A program made the translations under genes and the position numbers. A DNA stretch of 64,000 nucleotides from Paenibacillus mesophilus (GTDB taxonomy: Bacteria; Bacillota; Bacilli; Paenibacillales; NBRC-103111), in NCBI RefSeq assembly GCF_005938385.1, contig NZ_VCRA01000006.1, positions 394,026 through 458,025 on the forward strand. Direction: 5' to 3'. Shown here one piece after another: positions 16,850 through 25,064 of the stretch. The notes under the pieces were generated by a model. It saw only the letters and a list, made by a program, of their open reading frames with translations, did not search any database and was not told the origin of the DNA. Within the stretch, counting starts at the first letter, position 1. Every line of letters begins with the position of its first letter.

Positions 16850-18322
16850 ATGAGTACGAATCCGAACAAGCTAACGACCAGTTGGGGCGCCCCGGTCGGG
16901 GATAACCAAAACTCGATGACCGCCGGTTCCCGCGGGCCGACCTTAATCCAGGACGTCCATCTTCTCGAGAAATTGGCGCATTTCAACCGAGAGCGCGTCC
17001 CCGAGCGCGTCGTTCATGCCAAAGGCGCAGGAGCCCACGGCTATTTCGAAGTGACGAACGATTTATCGAAGTATACGAAAGCCGCCTTCTTGTCGGAGGT
17101 AGGCAAACGCACTCCCATGTTCATCCGCTTCTCGACGGTTGCCGGCGAGCTCGGCTCGGCCGATACGGTGCGCGACCCGCGCGGGTTCGCCGTCAAGTTC
17201 TATACCGAGGAAGGCAACTATGATCTGGTCGGCAACAACACCCCCGTCTTCTTTATTCGCGATGCGATCAAATTCCCGGACTTCATCCATACGCAGAAGC
17301 GCCATCCGCAAACGCATTTGAAAAATCCGAATGCCGTATGGGATTTCTGGTCGCTGTCTCCCGAATCGCTGCACCAGGTAACGATTCTCATGTCCGACCG
17401 CGGCATTCCCGCAACGCTCCGACATATGCACGGATTCGGCAGCCATACGTTCAAATGGGTGAATGCCGCTGGCGAGGGCGTATGGGTCAAATACCATTTC
17501 AAAACGGAGCAAGGCGTACAAAATCTCGACGCCGGCCTGGCTGCCAAACTCGCTGGCGAAAATCCCGATTACCATACCGAAGACTTGTTCAACGCCATTG
17601 CGAACGGCGACTTCCCCGCCTGGAAGCTGCACGTTCAAATTATGCCGCTGGCCGACGCCGATACGTATCGTTTCGATCCGTTCGACGTGACGAAAGTATG
17701 GTCTCAGAAAGATTACCCGCTGATCGAGGTAGGCCGCATGGTATTGGACCGGAACCCGGACAATTATTTCGCCGAGGTCGAACAGGCGACGTTCTCCCCG
17801 GGATCGTTCGTACCCGGCATCGAGGCCTCGCCGGACAAAATGCTGCAAGGCCGCCTGTTCGCCTACTCGGACGCCCACCGCTACCGGGTCGGCGCCAACC
17901 ATAACGCGCTGCCGATCAACCGGCCCCGTGCGGAAGTGCACAACTATCAGCGCGACGGGCAGATGCGGTTCGATCAGAATGGCGGAGGCTCCGTCTATTA
18001 CGAGCCGAACAGCTACGGCGGACCGGCGCAATCCGCCGAGAACAAGCCGGCCCCTTATCCGGTAACCGGTCAAGCGGACAGCACCGCTTATGACCATCAC
18101 GACCACTACACGCAAGCCGGCGATTTATATCGTCTCATGAGCGAAGACGAGCGGGAGCGGCTCGTCCAGACGATCGTCGCCGCCATGAAGCCCGTGGAGA
18201 AGGACGAGATCAAGCTGCGTCAGATCGGCCATTTCTATAAAGCCGATCCGGATTACGGGCAACGCGTCGCGGCGGGACTCGGCTTGTCTATCCCGCAGGC
18301 GGATTCTGGAACAGAAAAATAA
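16850..18322 (+). CDS. katA: Monofunctional heme catalase
   Basis: A 490-residue small-subunit catalase that breaks hydrogen peroxide into water and oxygen. The distal catalytic His is His56 in [29 protein letters not shown] and [13 protein letters not shown] (distal Asn) follow. The proximal heme ligand is Tyr339 in [14 protein letters not shown]. The length fits clade-3 enzymes. GAGGTG precedes the ATG. The stop codon overlaps the first unit of repeat array B. A Fur-family operator lies over the promoter. Confidence 0.97.
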   Translation: MSTNPNKLTTSWGAPVGDNQNSMTAGSRGPTLIQDVHLLEKLAHFNRERVPERVVHAKGAGAHGYFEVTNDLSKYTKAAFLSEVGKRTPMFIRFSTVAGELGSADTVRDPRGFAVKFYTEEGNYDLVGNNTPVFFIRDAIKFPDFIHTQKRHPQTHLKNPNAVWDFWSLSPESLHQVTILMSDRGIPATLRHMHGFGSHTFKWVNAAGEGVWVKYHFKTEQGVQNLDAGLAAKLAGENPDYHTEDLFNAIANGDFPAWKLHVQIMPLADADTYRFDPFDVTKVWSQKDYPLIEVGRMVLDRNPDNYFAEVEQATFSPGSFVPGIEASPDKMLQGRLFAYSDAHRYRVGANHNALPINRPRAEVHNYQRDGQMRFDQNGGGSVYYEPNSYGGPAQSAENKPAPYPVTGQADSTAYDHHDHYTQAGDLYRLMSEDERERLVQTIVAAMKPVEKDEIKLRQIGHFYKADPDYGQRVAAGLGLSIPQADSGTEK

Positions 18323-18506
18323 CGGAACTGCATTCCGTTATCGAACGCTAAAAAAAGGATTTGGCCAAAATAGCGGAACTACATTCCGGTATTCATCGTT
18401 TTTTCCGTGAGCAAAGCAATTTATCAATGATTTAACGCACCTCAGTTCCGCTATTTACAAAAAATGCTGCGAAATGTCCTATTTAGCAGAATATAGTTCC
18501 GCTATT
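18318..18506. repeat. Array B: four ~24-bp AATAGCGGAACT units, two forward and two inverted
   Basis: The units are 18318-18341 and 18369-18393 forward, and 18434-18456 and 18485-18506 inverted. The shared form is AATAGCGGAACT, two bases, then ATTCCGTTATT, so several units are also palindromic themselves. The first unit overlaps the katA stop codon. It sits between the convergent ends of katA and the WYL gene. Its order and spacing match arrays A and C. Confidence 0.8.
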
Positions 18507-18512
18507 AAAACA

Positions 18513-18539
18513 AAGCCTCGACCATTACGGTCGAGGCTT
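18513..18539 (-). terminator. Terminator of the WYL gene, possibly bidirectional
   Basis: AAGCCTCGACC and GGTCGAGGCTT form a perfect 11-bp stem with a five-base loop. On the minus strand it continues TTGTTTTAA. On the plus strand TCCTCTTTT follows, so it may also end the katA transcript. Confidence 0.85.
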
Positions 18540-18558
18540 CCTCTTTTACACGCCTGCT

Positions 18559-19524
18559 CTAATCCAGCCGCTCGCCTTCATACAAATTAACGATTGCCGC
18601 CGCTTGACCGAGCACTCGCTCCCGCAGCTCGGCGGGCGCCAACACGATCAGCTCGGGCCCGAACGCCAGGCATATTTCGCATGCGGATTCCAGCGTGTTG
18701 AACTCCGCTTCGGCTTCCGTCCACCCTTCCCGCTTCCATGGGGCCGTCGCGATAATTTTCACGTACCGTTCTTGCCTAATCCGCTGCAGCGCGGTCTGCT
18801 TCAGACCGATAGTCGCGGGATATTTCGGCAAGTCTGCCGTAAAGCGCTCCATCGATTGCTTCCAATAGGAAGCGAGATCGAACGGCTCCGGCCGCCGGAA
18901 AGCTTCATCCGTCATCGCGGCGGAATGGATCCGGGATACGCGATATGTCCGCAGGTCCCCTTCCGTCTCCGCCACGACATACCAAGTGCTTCGTTTCGCC
19001 ACCAGCCCGAGAGGTTGTATGACTCTTTCTACAAGCTCCACTCCCCGCTCATACGTGATCGCAAGCTTCCGTTCCGCCCATACCGCCTCTTGAATCGTCG
19101 GCAGGCAGGTCGATGTTTCAAGAGTCTCGTGCCAGCCGGCGCCGTCGATATGAATGCGCTGCCGCGTGAATTCGGCATCATGCTTGAGGGTGTCCGGCAT
19201 GGCGGCCCATATTTTCTGATAAGCCGCTTCGTAATCCGCCTGCTTGCCGAGATCTCGGAGCAGATGGATCGAGCCGGCCAGCAGCAAGGAGCTCAGCTCC
19301 TCGGACTTGAGGCCGGTCAAGTTCGTCCGGTAGCCTTCCGTAAGCCGCCACCCTCCCTGCGACCCTCTCTCCGAGTAGACCGGAATCCCGGCAGCGCTCA
19401 ACGCCTCCATATCGCGATGGACCGTTCTTTCCGACACTTCCAGCTTGTCGGCGAGCTGCTTGGATGTCATTTGTTTCTGATTTTGCAGAAGCAGCAGGAT
19501 GGAGATGAGGCGGTCCGCTCTCAA
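18559..19524 (-). CDS. YafY-type HTH/WYL-domain transcriptional regulator
   Basis: A 321-residue regulator. The N-terminal helix-turn-helix (about 5-60) reads TSKQLADKLEVSERTVHRDM. The middle has a WYL domain, seen as LVAKRSTWYVVAETEGDLRTYRVSRI, and the C-terminal WCX part follows. WYL domains sense small ligands or nucleic acids. It starts with TTG at 19524, eight bases after a strong AAGGAGG. It is divergent from the UvrA-like gene with a 120-base shared control region holding a palindrome, so it probably controls that gene and itself. Confidence 0.9.
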   Translation of the reverse strand: MRADRLISILLLLQNQKQMTSKQLADKLEVSERTVHRDMEALSAAGIPVYSERGSQGGWRLTEGYRTNLTGLKSEELSSLLLAGSIHLLRDLGKQADYEAAYQKIWAAMPDTLKHDAEFTRQRIHIDGAGWHETLETSTCLPTIQEAVWAERKLAITYERGVELVERVIQPLGLVAKRSTWYVVAETEGDLRTYRVSRIHSAAMTDEAFRRPEPFDLASYWKQSMERFTADLPKYPATIGLKQTALQRIRQERYVKIIATAPWKREGWTEAEAEFNTLESACEICLAFGPELIVLAPAELRERVLGQAAAIVNLYEGERLD

Positions 19525-19574
19525 TCGATCGACCTCCTTGATTGAAACTTCGTCTATGCTCTATTGTACCCGTT

Positions 19575-19597
19575 ATATACGACACAAGCTGTCATAT
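19575..19597. promoter_or_regulatory. Candidate WYL-regulator operator between divergent genes
   Basis: An imperfect palindrome, ATAT-AC-GACA-CAAGC-TGTC-ATAT, lies midway between the WYL gene and the UvrA-like gene. Its position fits a shared operator. Binding is inferred only. Confidence 0.4.
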
Positions 19598-19644
19598 TTC
19601 AGTCGTACACTATCCATAACTACTATTCCGGGAGTGGAGCGACA

Positions 19645-22125
19645 ATGTCCAAGCCGCACGAACCGATTCAATTCGAAGGCGTCCGGGAGCATAACCTCGC
19701 CGGCATCGATGTTTATTTCCCGAAACGCAACCTAACCGTCGTAGTCGGCGTATCCGGCTCCGGTAAGTCGTCCTTGATCTTCGACGTCCTATGCAAGGAA
19801 GCCGATCGTCAATACTTGATGACAACCGGCAAAATCGCCGACCATCTGCAGCGCCCCCACTATGAGCGCGTCCATAACCTTTCTCCCGTCGTCTCCGTCT
19901 CCCAGCAAAGCACGAATCATAATCCGAGGTCTACGGTAGGAACGTTCAGCGAGCTGTACACTTATTTGCGACTGCTGTACGTCACCGCGGGTGATCGTCC
20001 TTGTCCGAACTGCCGCGCGGTCGTAGCGGTCACGGACTACGAGCATAAGAGCCAGTGTCCGGCTTGCCGTTCCGCCATGCCTCCCTTGACGCTGGCCCAT
20101 CTCTCGTACAATACGCCCCTAGGCGCCTGCGACACGTGCAAAGGTCTAGGAGACGTGCTCGTACCCGACCCGGCCAAGCTGCTGGACCCAGCCCTCTCGA
20201 TCATGGAAGGCGGAATGCTCGCGTGGAAAAAAGGGGTAGGCCGCTTCTTCCAGATCGCCTTGACGCAAGCGGCCAACCATTACAAGCTGCCGTTCACGGA
20301 GGCAGACATGTCGAAGCCGATCGGGGAGCTGCCCCCGATCATCCTCGATCTGCTGCTGTACGGTACCGATGATGCCAGGCTGCTGAGGCTGCAGCCGCAG
20401 CTCGCTCCGCCCAAGACGGCGGAGGATGGCCGTTTCGAAGGGGCCGTACCGGCTGTGGCGAGACGCTTCTTCGACAATCCGGATCACATGACCAAGGAAG
20501 ACTCCGAGCTGCGGTCTCTGATGAAGAAGTCGTCCTGTCCCGCCTGTAATGGCACACGTCTATCCGCACAGGCGATGTCCGTCACCGTTCACGGCTCCCG
20601 AATATCCGATATAACGCCATTATCCATGTCCGCCTTCGTGAACAAGCTGGAGGAATGGCGCGATCTGTTCGGCGGTACGGCCCGCTTCCGTTCCATTGAA
20701 CCGATTATGCACGAATTGGAAGCGCGTGCCCGGAGTCTCGTCGATGTCGGCCTATCCTATTTGGGCATGGACCGGCCTTTCTATACGTTATCCGGCGGCG
20801 AAGCGCAGCGCGTCCGGCTGGCCTCCTCGCTTCATTCCGAGCTGACCGACCTTGTGTTCGTGTATGACGAGCCGTCCTCCGGGCTTCATCCCAAAGACAC
20901 GAGCAGCATTTTCCAATCGTTGCGGCAGTTGAAGGACAAAGGGAATACGGTCATCGTCGTAGAGCACAATTTGTCCATATTGGACATGGCGGATCACATT
21001 ATCGAGATCGGACCCGAATCGGGGGTGAACGGCGGGCGCATTGTCGTGCAAGGAACGCTGGAGCAATTGTCGAAGGCGGAACAGTCGGTTACGAGGCTCT
21101 TCTTGAATCAGCGGCAGCAGCAGCATTCCGCGGCTGCTTCGGAGCGGAAGCGGACGCGATCGATCGACAGCCCCAGTCTGCAGCTCGTACGCGCCTCCGA
21201 ACGGAATTTGAAACGGTTCGACGCCGCATTCCCTCTCGGCGCCATCACGGCCATTGCCGGCGTGTCCGGCTCCGGCAAGACGACACTGCTATTCGATGTG
21301 CTGCTCCGCCGCCTCCGGGACAATCCCGACAAGGTGGAAGGGGCCCGGCATATAGAACGAATCGTCGTAATCGAGCAGGATGAGATGGGCAGAAGCTCCA
21401 GATCGAACGCGGCGACGTATACGGGCGTCTTCGACCCGATCCGCGGCCTATTCGGCGAGCAGGCGAAGCGGCTCCGTCTCCCCTTCAAAGCTTCCCACTT
21501 CTCGTTCAATGTCAAAGGGGGCCGCTGCGAGAAATGCCTCGGACACGGTAAAATCAAGCTGGATATGCACTTTATGCCGGATGCTTTCCTGGAGTGCGAC
21601 CGCTGCGAGGGGAAACGTTATGACGAAGAAATATTAGCCGTGAACTATGAGGGCTTGAGCATCGCCGATGTTCTCGACCTTAGCATTCATGAAGCAGCGA
21701 AGCTGTTCGAGCCGGAGCGCGCGATAAAAGAAAAGCTCGACCTGTTGGTCAAGCTCGGTCTCGGCTACATCAAGCTCGGGCAACCCGCCAGCACTTTGTC
21801 CGGAGGCGAGGCTCATCGGGTAAAGCTGGCGGCCGAGCTCGGATTGGCGTCGAAGAAGCATACGCTCTATCTCCTTGACGAGCCCTCGAGCGGACTTCAT
21901 CCGCGGGATGCGGAGCTGCTCGGCGGCGTCCTCGGGGAATTGGCCGACCGCGGCGGTACAGTCATCTTCATCGATCATAAGCCGATGCTGCTGCGCCGCG
22001 CGGATTGGATCATCGAGCTCGGTCCGTGCGGCGGCGAGCAGGGCGGATATCTACTATGCCAAGGAATGCCCGCGCAGCTAAGTACACATCCGGCATCCCA
22101 GATCGGCCCCTTTTTGCAGCAATAA
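19645..22125 (+). CDS. UvrA-like double ABC ATPase (UvrA2 class)
   Basis: An 826-residue protein with two ABC ATPase halves. The Walker A motifs are VVGVSGSGKSSLIF (near residue 40) and AGVSGSGKTTLLF (near 540), and the signatures are TLSGGEAQRVRLA and TLSGGEAHRVKLA. Zinc-type cysteine pairs are visible: CPNC/CPAC, CDTC, CPAC and CEKC/CDRC. At 826 residues it is over 100 shorter than housekeeping UvrA, the usual sign of UvrA2 proteins lacking the UvrB-binding domain. Such paralogues are linked to drug tolerance or DNA-adduct handling. The ATG at 19645 follows GGGAGTGGAG; the upstream frame is discarded. Confidence 0.9.
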   Translation: MSKPHEPIQFEGVREHNLAGIDVYFPKRNLTVVVGVSGSGKSSLIFDVLCKEADRQYLMTTGKIADHLQRPHYERVHNLSPVVSVSQQSTNHNPRSTVGTFSELYTYLRLLYVTAGDRPCPNCRAVVAVTDYEHKSQCPACRSAMPPLTLAHLSYNTPLGACDTCKGLGDVLVPDPAKLLDPALSIMEGGMLAWKKGVGRFFQIALTQAANHYKLPFTEADMSKPIGELPPIILDLLLYGTDDARLLRLQPQLAPPKTAEDGRFEGAVPAVARRFFDNPDHMTKEDSELRSLMKKSSCPACNGTRLSAQAMSVTVHGSRISDITPLSMSAFVNKLEEWRDLFGGTARFRSIEPIMHELEARARSLVDVGLSYLGMDRPFYTLSGGEAQRVRLASSLHSELTDLVFVYDEPSSGLHPKDTSSIFQSLRQLKDKGNTVIVVEHNLSILDMADHIIEIGPESGVNGGRIVVQGTLEQLSKAEQSVTRLFLNQRQQQHSAAASERKRTRSIDSPSLQLVRASERNLKRFDAAFPLGAITAIAGVSGSGKTTLLFDVLLRRLRDNPDKVEGARHIERIVVIEQDEMGRSSRSNAATYTGVFDPIRGLFGEQAKRLRLPFKASHFSFNVKGGRCEKCLGHGKIKLDMHFMPDAFLECDRCEGKRYDEEILAVNYEGLSIADVLDLSIHEAAKLFEPERAIKEKLDLLVKLGLGYIKLGQPASTLSGGEAHRVKLAAELGLASKKHTLYLLDEPSSGLHPRDAELLGGVLGELADRGGTVIFIDHKPMLLRRADWIIELGPCGGEQGGYLLCQGMPAQLSTHPASQIGPFLQQ

Positions 22126-22138
22126 GCCGCACAGCGCA

Positions 22139-23080
22139 TTACCCCGGCTGCCGGATCGCCTCCACCGAACGCCGGAATACAAGCGCCTTATCCCGGTCCT
22201 GAAACAGCGGGGCTCCGGCGAACATCTGTATCCCCCATGATTGAACGCCCGGCGTCGCGGTTTCGAGCAAATTATCGGGGTAGTCGGCGGCATCGAGAAT
22301 GAGCTGCACTTTGCGGTCCGCCGGGACGAATCCGGGCGACAGGTCAAGCCATTCCCGCCCCCATTCCGGCCCCCGGCCGCTTTTTTTGCAATAGATCAAA
22401 GGCGTAAATACGTCGATGGCGTCCGCCAGCAGCTTGTAGTCCTGGGCGAATATGCGGGTCAACGCCCCGTCGAATTGACCGGGAGTCCACGGGCACATAT
22501 ACGCTCCGACGATGCAATCCGGCAGGGCGTCCTTGATCAGCGCCGAATAACGAAGCGCGAATCGGGCGATTTTACCGCATTTGTACGCTTTCCACTCTTC
22601 CGCATAGCTGCCGAGGATTCGTTCGGGCGTCGTCGCGTCGACGCCTGCCGTTTGGCAGAAATCGGCGATGCAATCGGGACAGAAGCAGCTTTCCTGGAGA
22701 TCGGGCTCCGGCGTCTCGAACCAGCCGGCGAAGGTCAAGTAATCGAGCCAAACGCCTCTCGGCTTGAACTTCTGCAGACCGCTTCGCAGCTGTGCCTCAA
22801 TCTCCGCCAAATAATCCTTCTTCGACAAGCAAATCCCCTGCACCAGCCGTCCGTACCGGATCGGGCTGCCGTCCGCTCCGATCGGGATCAGCTCCGGGTG
22901 CTTCTGAAAATCGGCGCGAAACGTTTTGAACTCCACGCAAGCTTCCAATCCCCGTTCCGAGCAATCCGCGAACGACTGCTCGTTAAACCCGTGAAACCAT
23001 ACCGCATTGACTCCGTACTCCTTCACATCCCGGGGCAGCTGCGCGCTCCCGTAAGGCCCGAACAATAAAGGTATAGACAT
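22139..23080 (-). CDS. TIM-barrel protein resembling hypothetical glycoside hydrolases
   Basis: A 313-residue cytoplasmic protein. GVNAVWFHGFNEQSFAD near residue 30 and GVWLDYLTFAGWF near 110, followed by a CFCPDC cluster, resemble uncharacterised glycoside-hydrolase-like barrels, in which a conserved Asp and a Cys-rich loop follow the strand. DVFTPLIYCKKSG and VQLILDAADYPDNL are late barrel strands. No signal peptide is seen. The ATG follows GAGGAG. It converges with the UvrA-like gene with 13 bases between them. The function is unknown. Confidence 0.6.
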   Translation of the reverse strand: MSIPLLFGPYGSAQLPRDVKEYGVNAVWFHGFNEQSFADCSERGLEACVEFKTFRADFQKHPELIPIGADGSPIRYGRLVQGICLSKKDYLAEIEAQLRSGLQKFKPRGVWLDYLTFAGWFETPEPDLQESCFCPDCIADFCQTAGVDATTPERILGSYAEEWKAYKCGKIARFALRYSALIKDALPDCIVGAYMCPWTPGQFDGALTRIFAQDYKLLADAIDVFTPLIYCKKSGRGPEWGREWLDLSPGFVPADRKVQLILDAADYPDNLLETATPGVQSWGIQMFAGAPLFQDRDKALVFRRSVEAIRQPG

Positions 23081-23203
23081 CCCGATACTCCTCGCCTGAG
23101 CTTATCGTTACGTTATCGTTGCGCTCTCTCTCAGCATAATACAACTATTTCCATTGTTCCATAGCCGATACGAACAAAATAAGCAAGCTGGAAAATCGAA
23201 CAA

Positions 23204-23434
23204 ATGTTTGGTATAGTGAATTCAAATGAACGCTATTCCGCCTTCCACAAAACGTCTTTTAGCGCTTGTCATATCGATCAGGCCAACATGTCGGGCGCCA
23301 AGCTGGAAGGGATCGATCTCAGCGACTGCGAATTCGGCGGACTGATCGTGGAGCCGGAAGATTTGAGAGGCTGTATCATTTCGGCGAGGCATGCTTCTTC
23401 GTTCGTCGGTCTACTGGGCTTGATACTGAAATAA
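23204..23434 (+). pseudogene. C-terminal remnant of a pentapeptide-repeat protein
   Basis: A 76-residue frame with three or four pentapeptide coils (FSACHIDQANMSGAKLEGI, then DLSDCEFGGL) that ends EPEDLRGCIISA and LLGLILK. That ending is the usual C-terminus of ~210-residue Qnr-like pentapeptide proteins, while the N-terminal two thirds are absent. The ATG has no ribosome binding site. It directly precedes an intact gene of the same class. It is read as a truncated duplicate; a small functional protein is possible but less likely. Confidence 0.6.
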
Positions 23435-23453
23435 ACGATCCGGGGGTGTATTC

Positions 23454-24059
23454 ATGTTCCAGCATATTGATCAACATTTTGAAGCAGTCGTTTTCAGCGG
23501 ACGCGACTTAAAGGAAGGCGAGCTCGTACGCTGCACGTTTGCAAAGTGCCAATTCGCCTACGCTTCCATGGAGGAAATGACTACAATCGGCTGCCGGTTC
23601 GTGGAATGCGATTTCAGAGGCGCGACGATGAATGCTTCCATTCATACCGGTTCGGCTTTCGAGAACTGCAATTTTACGGAAGCCAACCTCTTCGTAGCCA
23701 AATTCGACGATTGCAAAATGATGGGCTCCGACTTTTCCAAAGCGAAGCTGGACGGCATCACGCTGGCCAAGGGCGATTGGTCCTATACGAATCTACGGCA
23801 AACGAGGCTGGCGAAGCAAGATTTAAGGGACATCCGTTTCTTCGAGGCCGATCTATACGATGTCTCTTTGGAGAAATCCGATCTGAGAGGCTGCGACCTG
23901 ACGAGAGCCAATATGGCCAAAACAAAGCTGCAAGGAGCCGATCTGCGCGGCGCCATCATGGACGGCGTCGACTTCAAAGCGCTTGAAGTCAAAGGAGCCC
24001 GGATGGATACCGCTCAAGCGATCCTGTTCTTGCGCTCCTATGGAGCGAAGGTCGACTGA
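23454..24059 (+). CDS. Pentapeptide-repeat protein (Qnr-like fold)
   Basis: A 201-residue right-handed quadrilateral beta-helix protein. Repeats of the A(D/N)LxX type run through the whole chain, for example CRFVECDFRGATMNA, ANLFVAKFDDCKM and DLRGCDLTRANMAK. The size is that of Qnr/MfpA-like DNA-mimic proteins, but no gyrase-contact loop could be recognised, so resistance is not claimed. The ATG at 23454 follows GGGGGTG. Its neighbours are a truncated relative 19 bases upstream and a convergent TraB-like gene downstream. Confidence 0.85.
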   Translation: MFQHIDQHFEAVVFSGRDLKEGELVRCTFAKCQFAYASMEEMTTIGCRFVECDFRGATMNASIHTGSAFENCNFTEANLFVAKFDDCKMMGSDFSKAKLDGITLAKGDWSYTNLRQTRLAKQDLRDIRFFEADLYDVSLEKSDLRGCDLTRANMAKTKLQGADLRGAIMDGVDFKALEVKGARMDTAQAILFLRSYGAKVD

Positions 24060-24074
24060 TCGCTTCGGAACCGG

Positions 24075-24716
24075 TTAGCTTCGGAGCGGGTATACGACCC
24101 GGATATCGTTCTCCTTGCCGAGGGCATCATGCAGAGCGTGGTTATGGTCGGCGCCTACGATGCACAATAAGCGTTTCCCCGGGTGCTCCTTGACCGTATT
24201 CTTGATCCGCTGAATCATGATCATATGCCTGCACACCCAGCGGAATATGTGGGCTCGCGGGTTTAGCCGCTCCGACCATTCGTACTTCGCTCTTGTTATC
24301 GCGTCGTATTCCGGCGAATTGAACGGTATCGCGCCCGCATTCCAAGTCGCCAGCTGCTTCTCGAACCACCGATCCATTTCGTCTCGCAGCTCCTTTCTAT
24401 GCGGCTCTTCATAAAGCAGGAATGGGTCGAAATCGTTCCACACGTCCAGTTCTCCCCAGTCGATCGGTGAGAAGTCGATGCCCTTCGCTTCACAAAGGGG
24501 AAAGATCAAATCCCAATACTCGCTGGCGGGCTCCCCCCAATATCCCCGGTCATTGCGGTCCCGCCTGTACCGCTCCCAGCTGCCGGGAAGCACTTCGCCG
24601 CAGATCACGTCCGGTTGAAAATCCAGGATCAGCTCCCCGATTACGTCCAAGCCCAAGTTGTACTTACGCCTCGTCTCATCGTCATGCATGACTCCGAGTA
24701 TGCCGACAGTCGTCAT
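24075..24716 (-). CDS. Tiki/TraB/PrgY-like protein, probably ArsR-controlled
   Basis: A 213-residue cytosolic protein. Two GxxH motifs, GVMHD near residue 10 and GADHNHAL near 193, together with PDVICGEVLPGSWERY, fit the Tiki/TraB/PrgY metalloprotease-like fold, whose signature is two GX2H motifs and conserved glutamates. There is no signal peptide or membrane segment. The ATG at 24716 follows GGAGG; the longer frame to 24758 is rejected. The promoter has TTGACA and TATTAT 17 bases apart, with an operator nearly identical to that of the ArsR gene at 4720. The substrate is unknown. Confidence 0.6.
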   Translation of the reverse strand: MTTVGILGVMHDDETRRKYNLGLDVIGELILDFQPDVICGEVLPGSWERYRRDRNDRGYWGEPASEYWDLIFPLCEAKGIDFSPIDWGELDVWNDFDPFLLYEEPHRKELRDEMDRWFEKQLATWNAGAIPFNSPEYDAITRAKYEWSERLNPRAHIFRWVCRHMIMIQRIKNTVKEHPGKRLLCIVGADHNHALHDALGKENDIRVVYPLRS

Positions 24717-24740
24717 TTCAGCGCCTCCATAGATTCGATA

Positions 24741-24798
24741 ATTATCTAATTTGAACATCGTCTAAATAGATAATAATAAAGCGGTCATTCCTTGTCAA
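24741..24798 (-). promoter_or_regulatory. Promoter and ArsR-like operator of the TraB-like gene
   Basis: On the minus strand, TTGACA (forward 24793-24798) and TATTAT (forward 24770-24775) are 17 bases apart. Forward 24760-24777, GTCTAAATAGATAATAAT, differs at one position from the site over the -10 box of the ArsR gene. An inverted half-site, ATTATCTAAT, lies at 24741-24750. Confidence 0.75.
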
Positions 24799-24927
24799 TT
24801 TTTTTCTGTTGTATTCGGACTTGGCTGCTTGCCGTAACCATTTTCGCGTTGCATACCGGGCCGATTTCCTGCTTGCAGCGCCGTATCGTCCGCAATTTCG
24901 CGCCCCTCAATTTTTACTCTTCCTTTA

Positions 24928-24956
24928 TTGATGCTGGAAACTATTGGCCCTATAAT
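24928..24956 (+). promoter_or_regulatory. Promoter of the GAF/PAS histidine kinase gene
   Basis: TTGATG (24928-24933) and TATAAT (24951-24956) are 17 bases apart, a good sigma-A promoter. The untranslated leader would be about 100 bases. No other signal was seen in the 24799-24927 part of this gap. Confidence 0.65.
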
Positions 24957-25064
24957 TAACTTATAATGTTAGGTTCGCGCTTCTATGCAGCCGTCATTCG
25001 CCTCCGCTCGGCCTTGAAGCAAGCAATGCCGTAACGATCAACGAATTATGGATAGGAGGCAGTT

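Noticed and set aside
23454..24059. Fluoroquinolone resistance gene (qnr)
   Set aside because: The fold is shared with Qnr, but the loops that define Qnr could not be recognised. The pentapeptide family is large and mostly of unknown function.
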